From contig NC_085102.1 in assembly GCF_963422355.1 (NCBI RefSeq), positions 1,396,876 to 1,460,875 of the forward strand: DNA of 64,000 nt, in the 5' to 3' direction. The notes under the pieces were generated by a model. That model searched no databases, was not told the origin of the DNA, and saw nothing but the letters and a program-made list of their open reading frames with translations. The stretch comes from Corticium candelabrum (taxonomy: Eukaryota; Porifera; Homoscleromorpha; Homosclerophorida; Plakinidae). Of this stretch, positions 48,300-59,713 are shown piece by piece; within the stretch, counting starts at the first letter, position 1, and the number at the start of each line of letters is the position of its first letter. A program made the position numbers and the translations under genes.

Positions 48300-51200
48300 C
48301 CAAGATGTTTCCAGAGGGTATGGAAACATCTGCCAAGCAGTCATAAGTCATCAATGAAAGTGTTCTAGCAAATACCAATTATGGACTACCGCAACTTTCC
48401 ATGTTATGTATTACAAAGTTTGGCTGATTCAGAAACCCCTATGAGAACCCTTTGGGATATGCAACTGCAGAGACCCTGGGTACACCACAGATCATAAAAC
48501 AAGTATTAAGAATGACAGAGTAACTGTAGGCTTAAATTAAACAGATCTATTAATTAACTTACGGCCCAATATCAACTGTACATGCAGGAAGGTGGGAGTG
48601 CAGAATGTGCAAAGAGTGCTGTTATACAAATGCATGCAATTATGCAATACAGGCAGATCTTACGACTGACCAATGGATAGATGCCCATGCACAACAAATT
48701 GATACACTTTTAACTGATTGTAGGCTTGCGCTCGAGAAGTTCTGTTCACCAATGCAGAACAGAACAAGGCTGTCTTGAAGAGTTTGGACTCACTGTCAGC
48801 AATGCTGTCAAGACAAAATATTGTAAGCTCTTGTGTTGTTGTTGCAGGTAACTAGGTGTAGTTGTATCATGACCTAGTCTGTTCAAAATAGAGACCTTAA
48901 CATGGTGATTATGAAATAAGGAATTTCATTAAGAGAGCACGTACAGAGGAGGAGCTGATAATTACATAATGGATAAACAGTTCTAGTACACCTGTTTAGC
49001 TCAAAATTTTCTGTCTGATGCATGCAAACATGTACGTAGCTACGCAACTTCTAAAAGAACAAGCTTTATCGTATTCATACAAGAATGGCTTAACCCATTT
49101 GGTAAAGACATTGGTGTTTGGTATACTAGAAGTAGCACGTATCTAATAGAAATGGCTCAACTTCTTGTCACTGAATGAAGATGTAGACTCACTGAAAGTC
49201 TGTTGCTGTATGGCAAAAAAAGTTTCTCTGTGAGAAAGTATTCTGAAACCATCAGAATTGACTAGATCATCATGACAAAGATGAAGCCATGCAAACGTCC
49301 TAGGTAGTCACAGGGGAGGTGTGACTAGCCACATATACTACTAGCCACTTTATCACTTACTAGCCCCATTAGCCCATTCTTCACAAGAGAAAAGTAATTA
49401 GCACAAATTCCCATTATACAATTCAGTTATTGGACGGAGTGTGAGTTCTCTTCCCGGGTGGGGCTCCTCTTGTCCAAGCTGCTTTTCTCTGGGGTCATGT
49501 ATTCCCGGGCGGAGAATCACACTCCTGAATAATTCTTTCCCAATGCATGTGACCATCTAATTAGCCAAGAATAATCGATAGATCAGTCAAATCAGTCGCT
49601 CGATAATGAGTCTTCGCACGAAGTTTCAGTTAATGCCCAATTATGTAGATGAGGCTGCCAAGCAATTAAGCAATGGACGGAAAAGGTAAGCGCAATCGCT
49701 AGTTGATCGCTTGAACTTTTCCACTAGGGTCCCTTCCTCTCATGTAAATACTATTAATTAAACGTATACGAACCTTGACACTCACGCTAACAGTAAGGGT
49801 GACTCCCACCTCTTGGTGGGGTTTCTGGGCAAACTGGAAACATGCCTGGGCACGCCAATGCCCAGTTATATAGCCTGGATAGTCCAACCATGCCACAAAG
49901 CATGCCAAATGAGCATGGGCCAGGCTCGAACCACTTTGGCTGGAGTCAAATCGTCACTGTAAAGCCAGTATTAGACACAGTAGCAGCCATCCATAACGAA
50001 CTAGCCCAGCTGCCTCTACCATAACTTTCTCAATGTTTTGTCTTTGTCCACTTCAATAACCGGAAACCTACAGCTGACATCATTTGAGCGGGTCAACTGA
50101 AATGGAGGAAGAACTGTATCAATGCAAAAGCGTTGAAGACGACCGTCAGCCATCTAATAGATGGATCCATGGTCAAGCTATTAAATTGTGCACCAACAAT
50201 ATTGAGTAGGTTCTGAGAAGGGGAGAGGCTTCAGAAAAGCGTGCACTTTGTACGCTAGTGAAATTGTTGATCATTTTTGAACAAAACATTACAGAGGAAA
50301 GACTTTATTGAGTAAGACAGCTTATAACCATACGTGATTGACATTAGTGGAAAACCAAATGGTTTCTAAAAAGTTAAAGTATGAGAAGTCACCTAATTAG
50401 TATCAATTTTGGTGTTTTTTTTGAAATTTTTGGACCATGTCATGTTGTAAGTGCAAGTTTTAGGTGTAGTCCAAGTACAAGATCTGTTGCAAAAAAATTA
50501 TTTGAATTTGATGATATAACCATTCACTGACTCTTAGCAGAACTATCAAAGCTATTGCCTTAATATACAATGCAACTAACAGGCTCATACTGAAATTACA
50601 CTATCTAATTAATTAAGAAAAGCAGTAGACATACAGATATGGATCTAGTGGTCAAAATGGTTGACAACAAAAACCATGCTTACTATACCTTACTAAGGCC
50701 AAGACCCGGTACAAAACACGTGTAATCTGCACACTTTCTGTTGGACTCCGAGGCATATTTTGTTTGGCAAGTAAATTTTATTATTTACTCAGCCAAGTGC
50801 GAGTATTCTTAGCAAAGCGTGTGAGTGCAGCCCTGAAAGGTGTCTGTCAGTATCAATGTATCTAACTATCTACCTATGTATGTACACTCAAGAATGTGAT
50901 TTTGGGCCAATCAAAGACACAAAAAGTCAATGAATTGACAATACCTTAAGTCCTATTTCTTTCATGAAATGGATTGTTTGTTTGCACAATAGTTTAGTGC
51001 GAGCACTAAATCTGAAGCAGCAGATATGCTCCTATGATAAGCAAATGTAAACAAATGGAGTCAGTCTTCCAGCAGATGCTGCAATGCATTTACAACATGA
51101 CTAGGGCCATGGCAACTGGGTTCCCTACAATATAATGAAGTCAGTGTTTCGTTCTGCTTTTGTTTAGGCATTTGATTTTGTCGCGCTTGATTGCACAACA

Positions 51201-51919
51201 CTAAAATGCCAACAGTGGTGAAAGGAGAACAGGCTGGTCAATATCAATGTAAGGCAACTAGACAGACTCATAAACGACCACAAAATGATAGAAGCAAATT
51301 TTTCGGCAATACCTTAAGTAGAAACATAAATCAGACAGTTAGACCTGCTAAGCAGCATTGTTTGACTGTCAACACCTCTGCAAGACAGACCCCAATGCCT
51401 TGTCAACAGAGGAATTAAATAACACAATTTTCAAAACCAACATCTGCCCGTTTTAACGCCCAGTGCACTTATTTGGTTAAATACTATATATGCAGCTGTC
51501 TAAGTTTCGAGACCATAGGAAAGCAAGAGGCCATGGGTGTTGTGACACAGGGTTTGAGGCCAAACGTATAGGCTGCTAATCATAGAGCTTATATCTGATC
51601 AATGTGACCATTCTTTCATAGATTTTCTTTTTACATGCTGGAAAGGAGAGATTCCACATAAATTTTCAAGAAGTGAGGGTGACAATACTTCTCACTTACT
51701 AGTGCAATGTGAATGTTGCAAAACACTGACCTTGGGTTATCGAAAGAAATTACATTGAAACGTACGTTCATACAAAATCATTCTCTATAAGAAGTGATAT
51801 TTCAAGAAAATTACAGATGATGCTATCCAACACTAACCTTGTATTTATCTATCCCAATTGCTTGCAATATTGTGCAAAATCTTAACCACAGACTACATAT
51901 TGACAATTATGGAGAGCCC
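48300..51919. other. No gene recognised; one short hairpin element
   Basis: A hairpin with arms 49436-49458 (GGAGTGTGAGTTCTC...CCCGGG) and 49503-49524 is a probable MITE. A possible 108-nt exon with AG/GT borders and an open frame lies at about 48724-48831 (AREVLFTNAEQNKAVLKSL), but I cannot connect it to other exons. The 51191-51418 frame has no recognised domain. Confidence 0.4.
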
Positions 51920-54093
51920 TTAAGGGCCACTGCAGTGCAAATCAAAAATGGTTTTTAAGCTAAATTAAAAGATCTACAAATGTGTACTTTAAAAAATTAA
52001 ATTACATTTTTTGTGAATGTATTGAGAGAATGAGAGCAGTTAAAAGTTACTTGCGCGTTTCTATTTCCGGAATGGGGCAGATTAGCATGTTGACGTCATT
52101 GGAGGCACCCTATCCATTGTTGTGATACTCGAGTATGGTGAGGTATTGTGTTGCAGCAGCAACAACTCTAGTCAGTCTGGATTTAATGTATTTCAGTTTT
52201 CAAAAAAATCCAAAGCTTCGTAAATGTTGGGCTGGGAAGGTCCTACGGAGCACATTGGACTTTGCAGCTGTCACTTCGAAGTACACTGTTCTTGACAATG
52301 AGCCGGAGTTGTTTCAAAGCATTGGACTTGCCAGCAAAAATAGAAAGTTAAAGTCCGATGCAGTACCAACCATTTTCGTACGGCAGGCTAATTCTGGCAG
52401 TGCCTTCAAACTGCAACTGCCCCAGAAGAAAAAGAGGCTTGGCTTGGATAATGGGTTACACATTACTCTTGTGCAGACGGCGGTAGCGCTCTCGTTCCAT
52501 GTTCTTGGCGATACTGATAGTATGCTGTTTGATGTACCTATTCGTCAAAAAAGTTGGAATGAAAACCAGGGTGACATATGATGCACTGCAAACTGGCGTC
52601 GTATTCTCTCATTCTGGAGAGAACTTCTGAGACTTCATTGCAACACACACTCTTGCTCAGTACTCATAAATTTGCAGTAACCACAATCACACCTAAGGGA
52701 GACATTCCGTTTGCAGCTGTCGACAACTTCCGCTTCTGCACAATAGGACTTACCACGACAGGTCAGACAACCATTCACTGCATTCGTCAACATCGGCAGA
52801 GCAATTCATCAGTAGATGAACTGCAGTGTTCTCACCAGTGCCATCAGTACCGTCATTTTGACGTTTGGAACAAGGAAGGGATGTTTGGGGAGAAGAAAAC
52901 AGCAATTATTGACGGTTGGGAACCAAATTGGAAAGCTTTAGCATGCTTATAGTGTGGGATCACGCACGGATCTAGCTAAACATGTTAGTGGTCTTGATAG
53001 TCAAAAAAGTTTCTACAGAACAATACATATTCTCATGTCATCTAGTAATCTTAGAAAGTGCATTGTTGGTGTTTAGTTAAGGTGAATTCCTGTTGACCTT
53101 TCACACAAAGAAACGCTAATGAGACTGTGGTTGCAGCAGGTGTTCTACTAATTGCTGTTTATCTTCAATCTCATGTTTTTCACACCCTTACTCTTTTAGG
53201 TCAGCTCATAATATTCCAGTTTTATAAGTCAACTTGTCATTGTAATAATCTGCTGTATTATCTGTCTGTCTGTCTGTGCTACGTTTAACAAGGTTATGTT
53301 CAATGAGCTTTACAACAAGATCTGAGTGGCAATTATATTGAATAGTCTACCAATCATGCAGTAACTTCAAGACATTACATAGAGTCTTCTGACATTTTGT
53401 TACAGTACCGCACTTCTTTTTAAAATTGTAGTTTATGTCTATCGCATTTTGTCTCATCTATGGAATGTAGGATATCTACTACTAATAATATACATGCACC
53501 TGACTCTAATACAAGTAGGGAACAGATAAAGTATTTTTATGATGTCATTACCAAAGATGTCAACATCAAACATTTGATGACGTCCTTAATTGACATCATT
53601 ATATTTAATAACATCATATCGACGGTTGGCAAAAAATCCTGACTAGAACGCTGAGCTGTCAGCGAGTGACTCAAACATATACGGTTCCACAGATCCAAAG
53701 TCTTCTGCTGCATCTTCAGATGACGATGTCGACGGACTGAGAGATTGCTCTCCCGCATGCTCCAGTACTTCGCTCAACAAAGAATCCACCGACGACAAAT
53801 CCTCTGAATCACTTTCCAAATCCCTATGTGTAGCAAAGTCACTCCGTGCCCTTTCTGAACCACTCACCATACTAATTAGTAGGTATGATAGCGCTACTCT
53901 GTCTCCACTGAGGTCAGTGTGCTAACCCCGCCATATTCCGGAAATAGTATTGCGGAAGCAGCTTTCAACTGCTCTCATTCTCTCAAAACGTGTGCTAAAA
54001 ATTTCATTATATTTTATCTAGACTAGACACATGTAGATCTTTCATTTTTTAGCTTAAAAATCTTTCAACTTTCTCACTGCAATGGCCCTTTAA
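51920..54093 (+). mobile_element. Kolobok-like DNA transposon
   Basis: The terminal repeats GGGCCACTGCAGTG (51924) and CACTGCAATGGCCC (54075-54088) are inverted and are bordered by TTAA on both sides. Inside is a THAP-domain coding region. TTAA target sites together with a THAP-bearing transposase are the hallmarks of the Kolobok superfamily. A piggyBac element would share TTAA but lack THAP. The minus-strand frame 53643-53870 is acidic and Ser-rich, without a recognised domain. The equivalent end is also seen at 29367 in the other copy of the surrounding repeat. Confidence 0.7.
52135..52952 (+). pseudogene. THAP-domain transposase remnant of the Kolobok-like element
   Basis: Starts MVRYCVAA, the usual opening of a THAP domain. 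NPKLRKCWAGKVLR follows, and KSDAVPTIF is the typical end of the domain. The zinc ligands between are partly lost or frameshifted: the expected C-x2-4-C and C-S-x-H-F are not intact (YTVLDNEPELF where YTVLCSxHF is usual). A second frame (52578-52952) carries Cys/His-rich CSHQCHQYRHFDVWN and probably belongs to the same transposase after frameshifts. Unlikely to be active. Confidence 0.65.
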
Positions 54094-56130
54094 TTAAGCA
54101 GATGCAACGTATACAAAAGGCACTAAATGCAAAGAGAACAAAATAATAACCAACCAATCTACTGCTCAAAGGGAAGTTCTTTTAAATCCTTTTAAAAAGG
54201 AAACTCTCAGCAATTGATTTTCACAAGGCCAGTTCAAAAATAAGTGTTTCCTGCCTCCCGTACAACTCTTGTAAAAATCAGAAAATTTCTTTTTTGGTCA
54301 ATGACGTAGTCTGCATGCACTAGATTCATTTGCATTTGACGCCAAAGATAATAAGGTTATGTGTGGAAGTCTAGTGTGGCTCTACATGCCTTCTCCCGCA
54401 AACTCATCCAAGTTAGCGATCAATCAAAGCCAATTACGAAGTAGATTATAAAAGACAGCGTGTTACTTCTGGATCTGGTCACAGTGGTGATAGTTTGCAG
54501 CCGGGATTTTCCCAAGAACTGAATCTTCAGACAGAAGGCATTTTGACTGTTAGGGCATCCACAAATGGTCAGCCTGGATCTTGGAAAGACGTCGATGCAA
54601 GCGACTCCATAATGTTGGTGACAGATTTGGTTGTCACTACCTGAAGCTTCAGTTACAGCATAATGAAGTCTCCAGTAAAGAAACAATGTGTTTGAGTGTT
54701 CTGCATTTAATTAGAGAGGCAGTCTGCAGCATGTCAGTATACACTTCCAAATCGCCACCCTGATACTGAACATGAAAAGGAACATCATTTAACACATTGA
54801 ATATTTAATATTAAAGGTCAAAAAGTTTTAGCCCAAAAAACTTTTGGTAACCGACTCTTATTTTTTAGTTTGGCAACAGGTACCACAAATACTTATTGGA
54901 CTGGCCTAAGTGAAAGTGTGAACCACAACAGTTCGTCATAAATATCAATATTAATTAACCAACAAATATTTTCATTTATCCTCTTACCGCTACTCCAAAA
55001 CGAAAGTGTACTTCATCACCGGTAGTTTGTCGGTAAGTCTAACCGTTACTAAAATTTTAGATGTTCCCAGACCCAATGTAGACCAAAGGATGCTTCTTGC
55101 CCGTCTGGAGGAAACACTAGGGTGCGTTTCTTTCACCTCCACCAACTCAACTGGTTAATTAAAGCGGTAGAGCTCTGACAAGTTTCTTTTATCTCCACCA
55201 GATTAGGTGCTACGGGTCCACCGGCTCCACCAGGAAATGTCGGTTGAGCTGGTAGAGTTCGGTGAAAGTAGGCTATTGCGCATGCCCAAGTAGAGAGAAA
55301 TGACGGAAAACAGACGGAAGTACAATTTCAGCATCAAAACATCCGTTTATTCAGCCATAGCAACAACAAGTCTGACTCCAAACAATAGCAGGAGATCGTG
55401 TTCTTCGTGGGCATAATCCATTTCAATCAACAGGTGAGTGCGCATGCTCGTCTGCCCTCACGTGTTTCTTTCCACCGAGATTACTTCCTAGTGCTGTACA
55501 GTACCCCTACCCCTTCAACCAGTTGAGCTGGTGGAGGTAAAAGAAATGCGCTCTTAGCTCCTGAAGTTAATCAACTGGGTCCCCGTTTCTGAACACTTCG
55601 TCAGTCTAGCTAGATGTGCCAAGTGCTGACGCGGTGCACGTGTCCAAACAATTTCTCCAAGACTTACTTTTAGATGTCGATATCAAGTAGTTTCTACCGA
55701 ACGAACAAATAGTGCACGCGAAAGTACTGCCAAAAGAAGCTTCAAGAAAACTTACCCTGGCTGGTCCTCACTTTTGTTCACTCTAGAATGCAGGCATAAC
55801 AACACGTTATATTAGTCTACTTCTGTTCCTGAGAATCAAAGCTTATGTTTCGGAGATATGCGCTCGTTTCGTTGGCGGTTCCCTAGCGCGTTTGTCGTGT
55901 TCCCCCCGTGTCTCTAGCCTCGACCTCCCAGACCCGTGTAGCGCCGATGTAGTATGACTCTACTAGTAGTTAAATCTACTAAAAAATAGTATTTTTGGGA
56001 GCATGAACCCCGGGGCCGCTAGCCTCGACACTGGGAGCAGTTATCGCAGTGGGCGATCTGCAGTGGTTATTGAAAAGAGAGCCCCAATGCGGGGAATTTT
56101 GGTTGCTACACGCCTTTGTTCTTTGAAGAA
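54094..56130 (-). repeat. Inverted segmental repeat, copy 2 (partner 24530-29400)
   Basis: The complement of copy 1 in continuous order, from TTTAATTAAGCAGATG (54090) to AAGGCGTGTAGCAACC on the complementary strand (near 56115). It lacks the three large insertions of copy 1 and carries one of its own at 55120-55553. No coding gene is recognised. Confidence 0.85.
55120..55553. repeat. 434-bp element with 36-bp inverted ends
   Basis: The left end GGGTGCGTTTCTTTCACCTC continues to CAACTCAACTGGTT. The right end AACCAGTTGAGCTGGTGG continues to AAATGCGCTCT. Copy 1 of the surrounding repeat (near 27010-27040) lacks it. The short CTA/TTA borders suggest a 2-3 bp target duplication. Confidence 0.85.
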
Positions 56131-57542
56131 ATCGACTTATTTTATTCCTTCTTTCAGGAGCACTCACCTAGGAGTACTATGATTTAGTTGACTGCATAAT
56201 TGCACAGGTAGTTTGTAAAAGAGATGGAAGGTTCTTCAATTTTGTATTTGGCACTTGTGCATAATATATTTGAGTGTGTTAGTTGAGTGTGATTATATTC
56301 AGTTTCTCATTAATGTTTTCAGAATTATTCAGGCTTTCTAGGCAAGGTGGCAATTAATTGATGCGTGGGGACTCAAATATCACTAGGTCTACATTTCTAC
56401 ACTCAGTGGCGTAGCTATGGGGGGCCTGCTGGTGGCCCGTGCCCCACAAAATTTGGCTCCTTTTTAAAATTTTGATCCCATAGTTTGCAAATTGTGACCA
56501 ATGTTTTCAAATTCTAGCATTAGCTAGCTAGCCATTAATGCACATTACAATGATGCTAGTGATGCTCTAGGCATAAACGCGGTAAGTCAGTCGTAGTTCA
56601 CGGCCTGTAGGTTTCTTAGGGGGCATTAGGCGTCTAGTAATCATGAAATGGTGTAATTTCGGGCGGAGTCTGCAGCACGTTATCTAGAAAGCAAACAGGA
56701 AGTAAAATCTCTCTCTGACGTAATGTACCATCAGGCGCGGTGGGGTGCTTCCCGAGACTGAAAGTTTACGTTGTTGTATGTCTCAAAGAAATTTTACAAG
56801 TATGCCGTAAGTGTCTCTAAATCAAGGATTTTGACTATTTCTGCAATAAATTATTAATTCATTAACTAATTAGAATAGAACAAAACCTTGACAACTGTAG
56901 CGGCAGTAGAGGGAACCTATACATATCATAAGACACTAGCAGCGCAGAACAATTAACTTAGGCTTAACAAGTGAAACGGTAAACGGTTAATTAAGAATAG
57001 AAATACAGAGATTGATAGATATGTCGGTACCAAATGACCCTAGCGTTTATGTATCACTATAGATGTCTGTACCGGTATACATTTGTAGTTGTCTTGCTGC
57101 CGTCATCAGCATCCTTCACCAAAATACAGCCTAGTGATCTTCCGATGAAACGACTTCATGAAGGACTTTTTGAGTTCTGCTGTATAAATATTATCGCTTG
57201 GCCCTCGCTTCGAACAGGACGCGACTACTATACGCCTCTAAACGAGAGAACACATCTCGACTAAACGTAGCGAAGAGTATCGCTCTGGCTAGTAAAGCCT
57301 CGAATACGCAGAGAAAACCCGCGATCACTGCGAATAGCTTCGAACCTTTCTCATGTATATGTAGTTAGCAACTTTCAATGAATATACTCATGTCATGTGA
57401 ATAGTGATCACGCGAGACCAAGCAGAAACGCTGAGTATGCATTAATTAAAGGGCACAGAGTTACGTCATTCTAAAACCCTAACGAGACAGGCTGCACCCC
57501 GACAACAAATACGACTTTCCAATAGAAATTCGAGACAACAGA
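56131..57542. other. Upstream of 7TM paralogue 4; no other gene
   Basis: CAGTGGCGTAGCTATGGGGG at 56404 is a typical DNA-transposon end, but no partner is found. The rest presumably holds the promoter of the 7TM gene; I see no named motif. Confidence 0.45.
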
Positions 57543-59321
57543 ATGAGTGAAGAAAAAGAACCACTTATCCCCAGCAACGAGGGGCCCTGTTCATGGCCCA
57601 CAGGAGGGCGGTTGTTCAAAGTAAACGTGAATGGAGTAATTATAACGAGGTGGATGCAGCTGGACAATGATGTTGCACTTTTGCATCAAGCAGTTCAATC
57701 TTGCTACGACCGACAGACTGGATCACAAGTAAGAATAGGTAAACTGTACTCGGAAAGTAAGAATACTGATCTATCTCCAGACAAACAGCTGTCTTTCTAC
57801 TTTGCCAACGCTGACAAAGATGACATAGAACTACGTGCACGTGCCGCAGACGCAAGACAACTGTTGTCAACTGAGAACCAATTTTCTTCCTCATCGTCCA
57901 GTGAAGAAATTCATGAACTAGACAACACTCGGCCAGATTCCAACACTCCGCGAGATTCCACCAACACTTTGCGAAGAACTCCAGATTCTGATCTCTATAT
58001 GAATGGTGAATACGAAGATAAGCAAATTGCAATGAATCAACGCATGTTCTACTTGATTTCCCTTTTGTCCTTTCTCTGGAATCCTGTAAAAAAGGAAGAG
58101 TTAGACAAAGGGAATCCTACAAAAAAGGAAGAGTTAGGCAAACGGAATCCTGCAAAAAAAGAAGAGGTAGACAAAGGGAATCCTGCAAAAAAGGAAGAGT
58201 TCGACAAATGTGTCTTTTGGAGGCAAATTTTAGGACAATTAGCATTCTTCTTGTTAGCTGTGTTCTACATCTTCTACATCGTCTACTGCCCATTTCTAGG
58301 AAAACACGGATTCGCATTCTCTCTGGGAAATCCTCCTGGACTGAGTCACGTCTATTTCATTGTGCAAGGTATAAGATACTTAGTGTTCTACGTGCTGGGA
58401 ATGTGGGAATGTTACAAGGGTAATATTCACTTTGTCATCAAAGAATGTTCAACCCAAGTAGTCGGAAATGACCAGTCTGAATGGAATACAATCAGTCGAT
58501 ACATGACCTATACAGCTGTAGTCAGCATTGTGTTTATTATGCTACCAGGAGTCTTCATTATCCCAGCATTAGCTTCAATGCAACAGTGTAATCATCATTT
58601 GTATAACGACACACTTGGTCTGCTCAACAGCACAGTTCCAGTTGAAGTAGGAGGGTACATTCTATTTAACATGATCTCACTGCCTCTCTTCTTAACAATA
58701 TTATTCATTGTGAAACTCCATGAGACTGAACTAAAAGCATTCTCAAATTGCATATCTACAAGAAAACTTGAAAAAGAAGAGCGTGACACTTCAGTTCAAA
58801 TGTTCAAAAAAATTCAAAGCACTTTGCATCAATCATCAAAAAACCAGCGTGGCATTTTGTCGGTGTACTATTTTACCATGTTACTGTGGCTCAATGTTTG
58901 TGTTTGGTTAGTAGTACACAAATGGGTCGCTTTCCATTACTGGCTAAAATCTCCATTAAATAAAATTGACACTTGCTGGATTCCTCCAGAAGCAACTCGA
59001 TACACTACAATATTTGTCACTCAACTAGTCTGGTTCTATGTTTATCCTCTCTACTGTGTTTCCAAACTGCCAAGACTGCAGAAGAAGCTGGTAGTTGAAA
59101 TATCACGAATCAACTATGAACGTCGAGCTGAAAAAAGTCTCATGGTCAGAGAATACAGAACATGGCATCGACTTGTGACTATTGTTTCAATTGATTTGGA
59201 TCATGAGCCTCGATTCACAGTGTTCTGGTGTCTACCCATATCTGTCTTTACCACAGTGTTGCTTGTCTGCATCACACCTGTCCTGCCAATAGTGTGGAAA
59301 GTGGTTACGAATAATCCATAA
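57543..59321 (+). CDS. 7TM protein with N-terminal ubiquitin-like region (paralogue 4, intact)
   Basis: Single exon, 592 codons. Residues 23-100 fit a ubiquitin-like fold by eye (RLFKVNVN, ITRWMQL, helix DVALLHQAVQSCYDR, VRIGKLYSE, KQLSFYF, DIELRARA). A Ser-rich linker (105-160) and four 11-residue NPxKKEE repeats (180-223) follow. Seven hydrophobic segments lie near 229-249, 270-290, 321-345, 368-391, 439-461, 485-508 and 559-585. Conserved against paralogue 2 are YF-VQG-RYL, a paired-Cys-like C-N-H-L loop after TM3, VYYFTMLLW, ATRYTT, VSKLPR and DHEPRFTVFWC. No signal peptide is present, so the N-terminal domain is probably cytosolic. MEIG1 follows in convergent orientation. The family is unknown to me; gustatory-receptor-like proteins were considered but their C-terminal motif is absent. 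Confidence 0.88.
   Translation: MSEEKEPLIPSNEGPCSWPTGGRLFKVNVNGVIITRWMQLDNDVALLHQAVQSCYDRQTGSQVRIGKLYSESKNTDLSPDKQLSFYFANADKDDIELRARAADARQLLSTENQFSSSSSSEEIHELDNTRPDSNTPRDSTNTLRRTPDSDLYMNGEYEDKQIAMNQRMFYLISLLSFLWNPVKKEELDKGNPTKKEELGKRNPAKKEEVDKGNPAKKEEFDKCVFWRQILGQLAFFLLAVFYIFYIVYCPFLGKHGFAFSLGNPPGLSHVYFIVQGIRYLVFYVLGMWECYKGNIHFVIKECSTQVVGNDQSEWNTISRYMTYTAVVSIVFIMLPGVFIIPALASMQQCNHHLYNDTLGLLNSTVPVEVGGYILFNMISLPLFLTILFIVKLHETELKAFSNCISTRKLEKEERDTSVQMFKKIQSTLHQSSKNQRGILSVYYFTMLLWLNVCVWLVVHKWVAFHYWLKSPLNKIDTCWIPPEATRYTTIFVTQLVWFYVYPLYCVSKLPRLQKKLVVEISRINYERRAEKSLMVREYRTWHRLVTIVSIDLDHEPRFTVFWCLPISVFTTVLLVCITPVLPIVWKVVTNNP
58080..58211 (+). repeat. In-frame 33-bp tandem repeat (4 units) in the 7TM gene
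   Basis: The unit AATCCTGTAAAAAAGGAAGA plus 13 bases codes for NPxKKEExxKx and is present four times just before TM1. The broken paralogue 3 has only one related NPAGRKDK segment there. The expansion is specific to this copy and adds a highly charged juxtamembrane segment. Confidence 0.95.
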
Positions 59322-59713
59322 ACTATCTGAGCTCATTTTCTAGACCATTTGTTATCTAGACAATGCATTTTTCTACATTATTATTAACGCTATGCTACTG
59401 TATTTGTCATATGTGGAATATTGTATAATGTTACATTTAAATTATCTAAACTGAAACAATATATTTTTCATAACCAATCTTCATTAAACTTAAGTAAAGA
59501 GATCAAACAAAACTTTATGATGCAATGTAAACAATGACTTAGTTTTAGCGAAAGTAATTAAAGACCCCACATGTCCAAACTAATAAACACTGATAATAAT
59601 GATCATTAATTTTCTACTTGACTCCGTACTTAGAATCTGTACATGCAAGTCAAAATACTAAAGTTCTACAACATGAAGATCACCGTAGCCCAACATTGTC
59701 AATTAGCATTAAG
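59322..59713. other. Convergent intergenic spacer
   Basis: 390 AT-rich bases between the 7TM gene (plus) and MEIG1 (minus), presumably the 3' untranslated regions of both. Nothing else is seen. Confidence 0.5.

Noticed and set aside
48541-48840. Possible exon of a host gene
   Set aside because: One stretch has AG/GT borders and an open frame, but no neighbouring exon or family match supports it.
57543-59321. Assignment of the 7TM family to gustatory-receptor-like proteins
   Set aside because: The C-terminal signature of that group is not visible and the ubiquitin-like N-terminus is not known from it.
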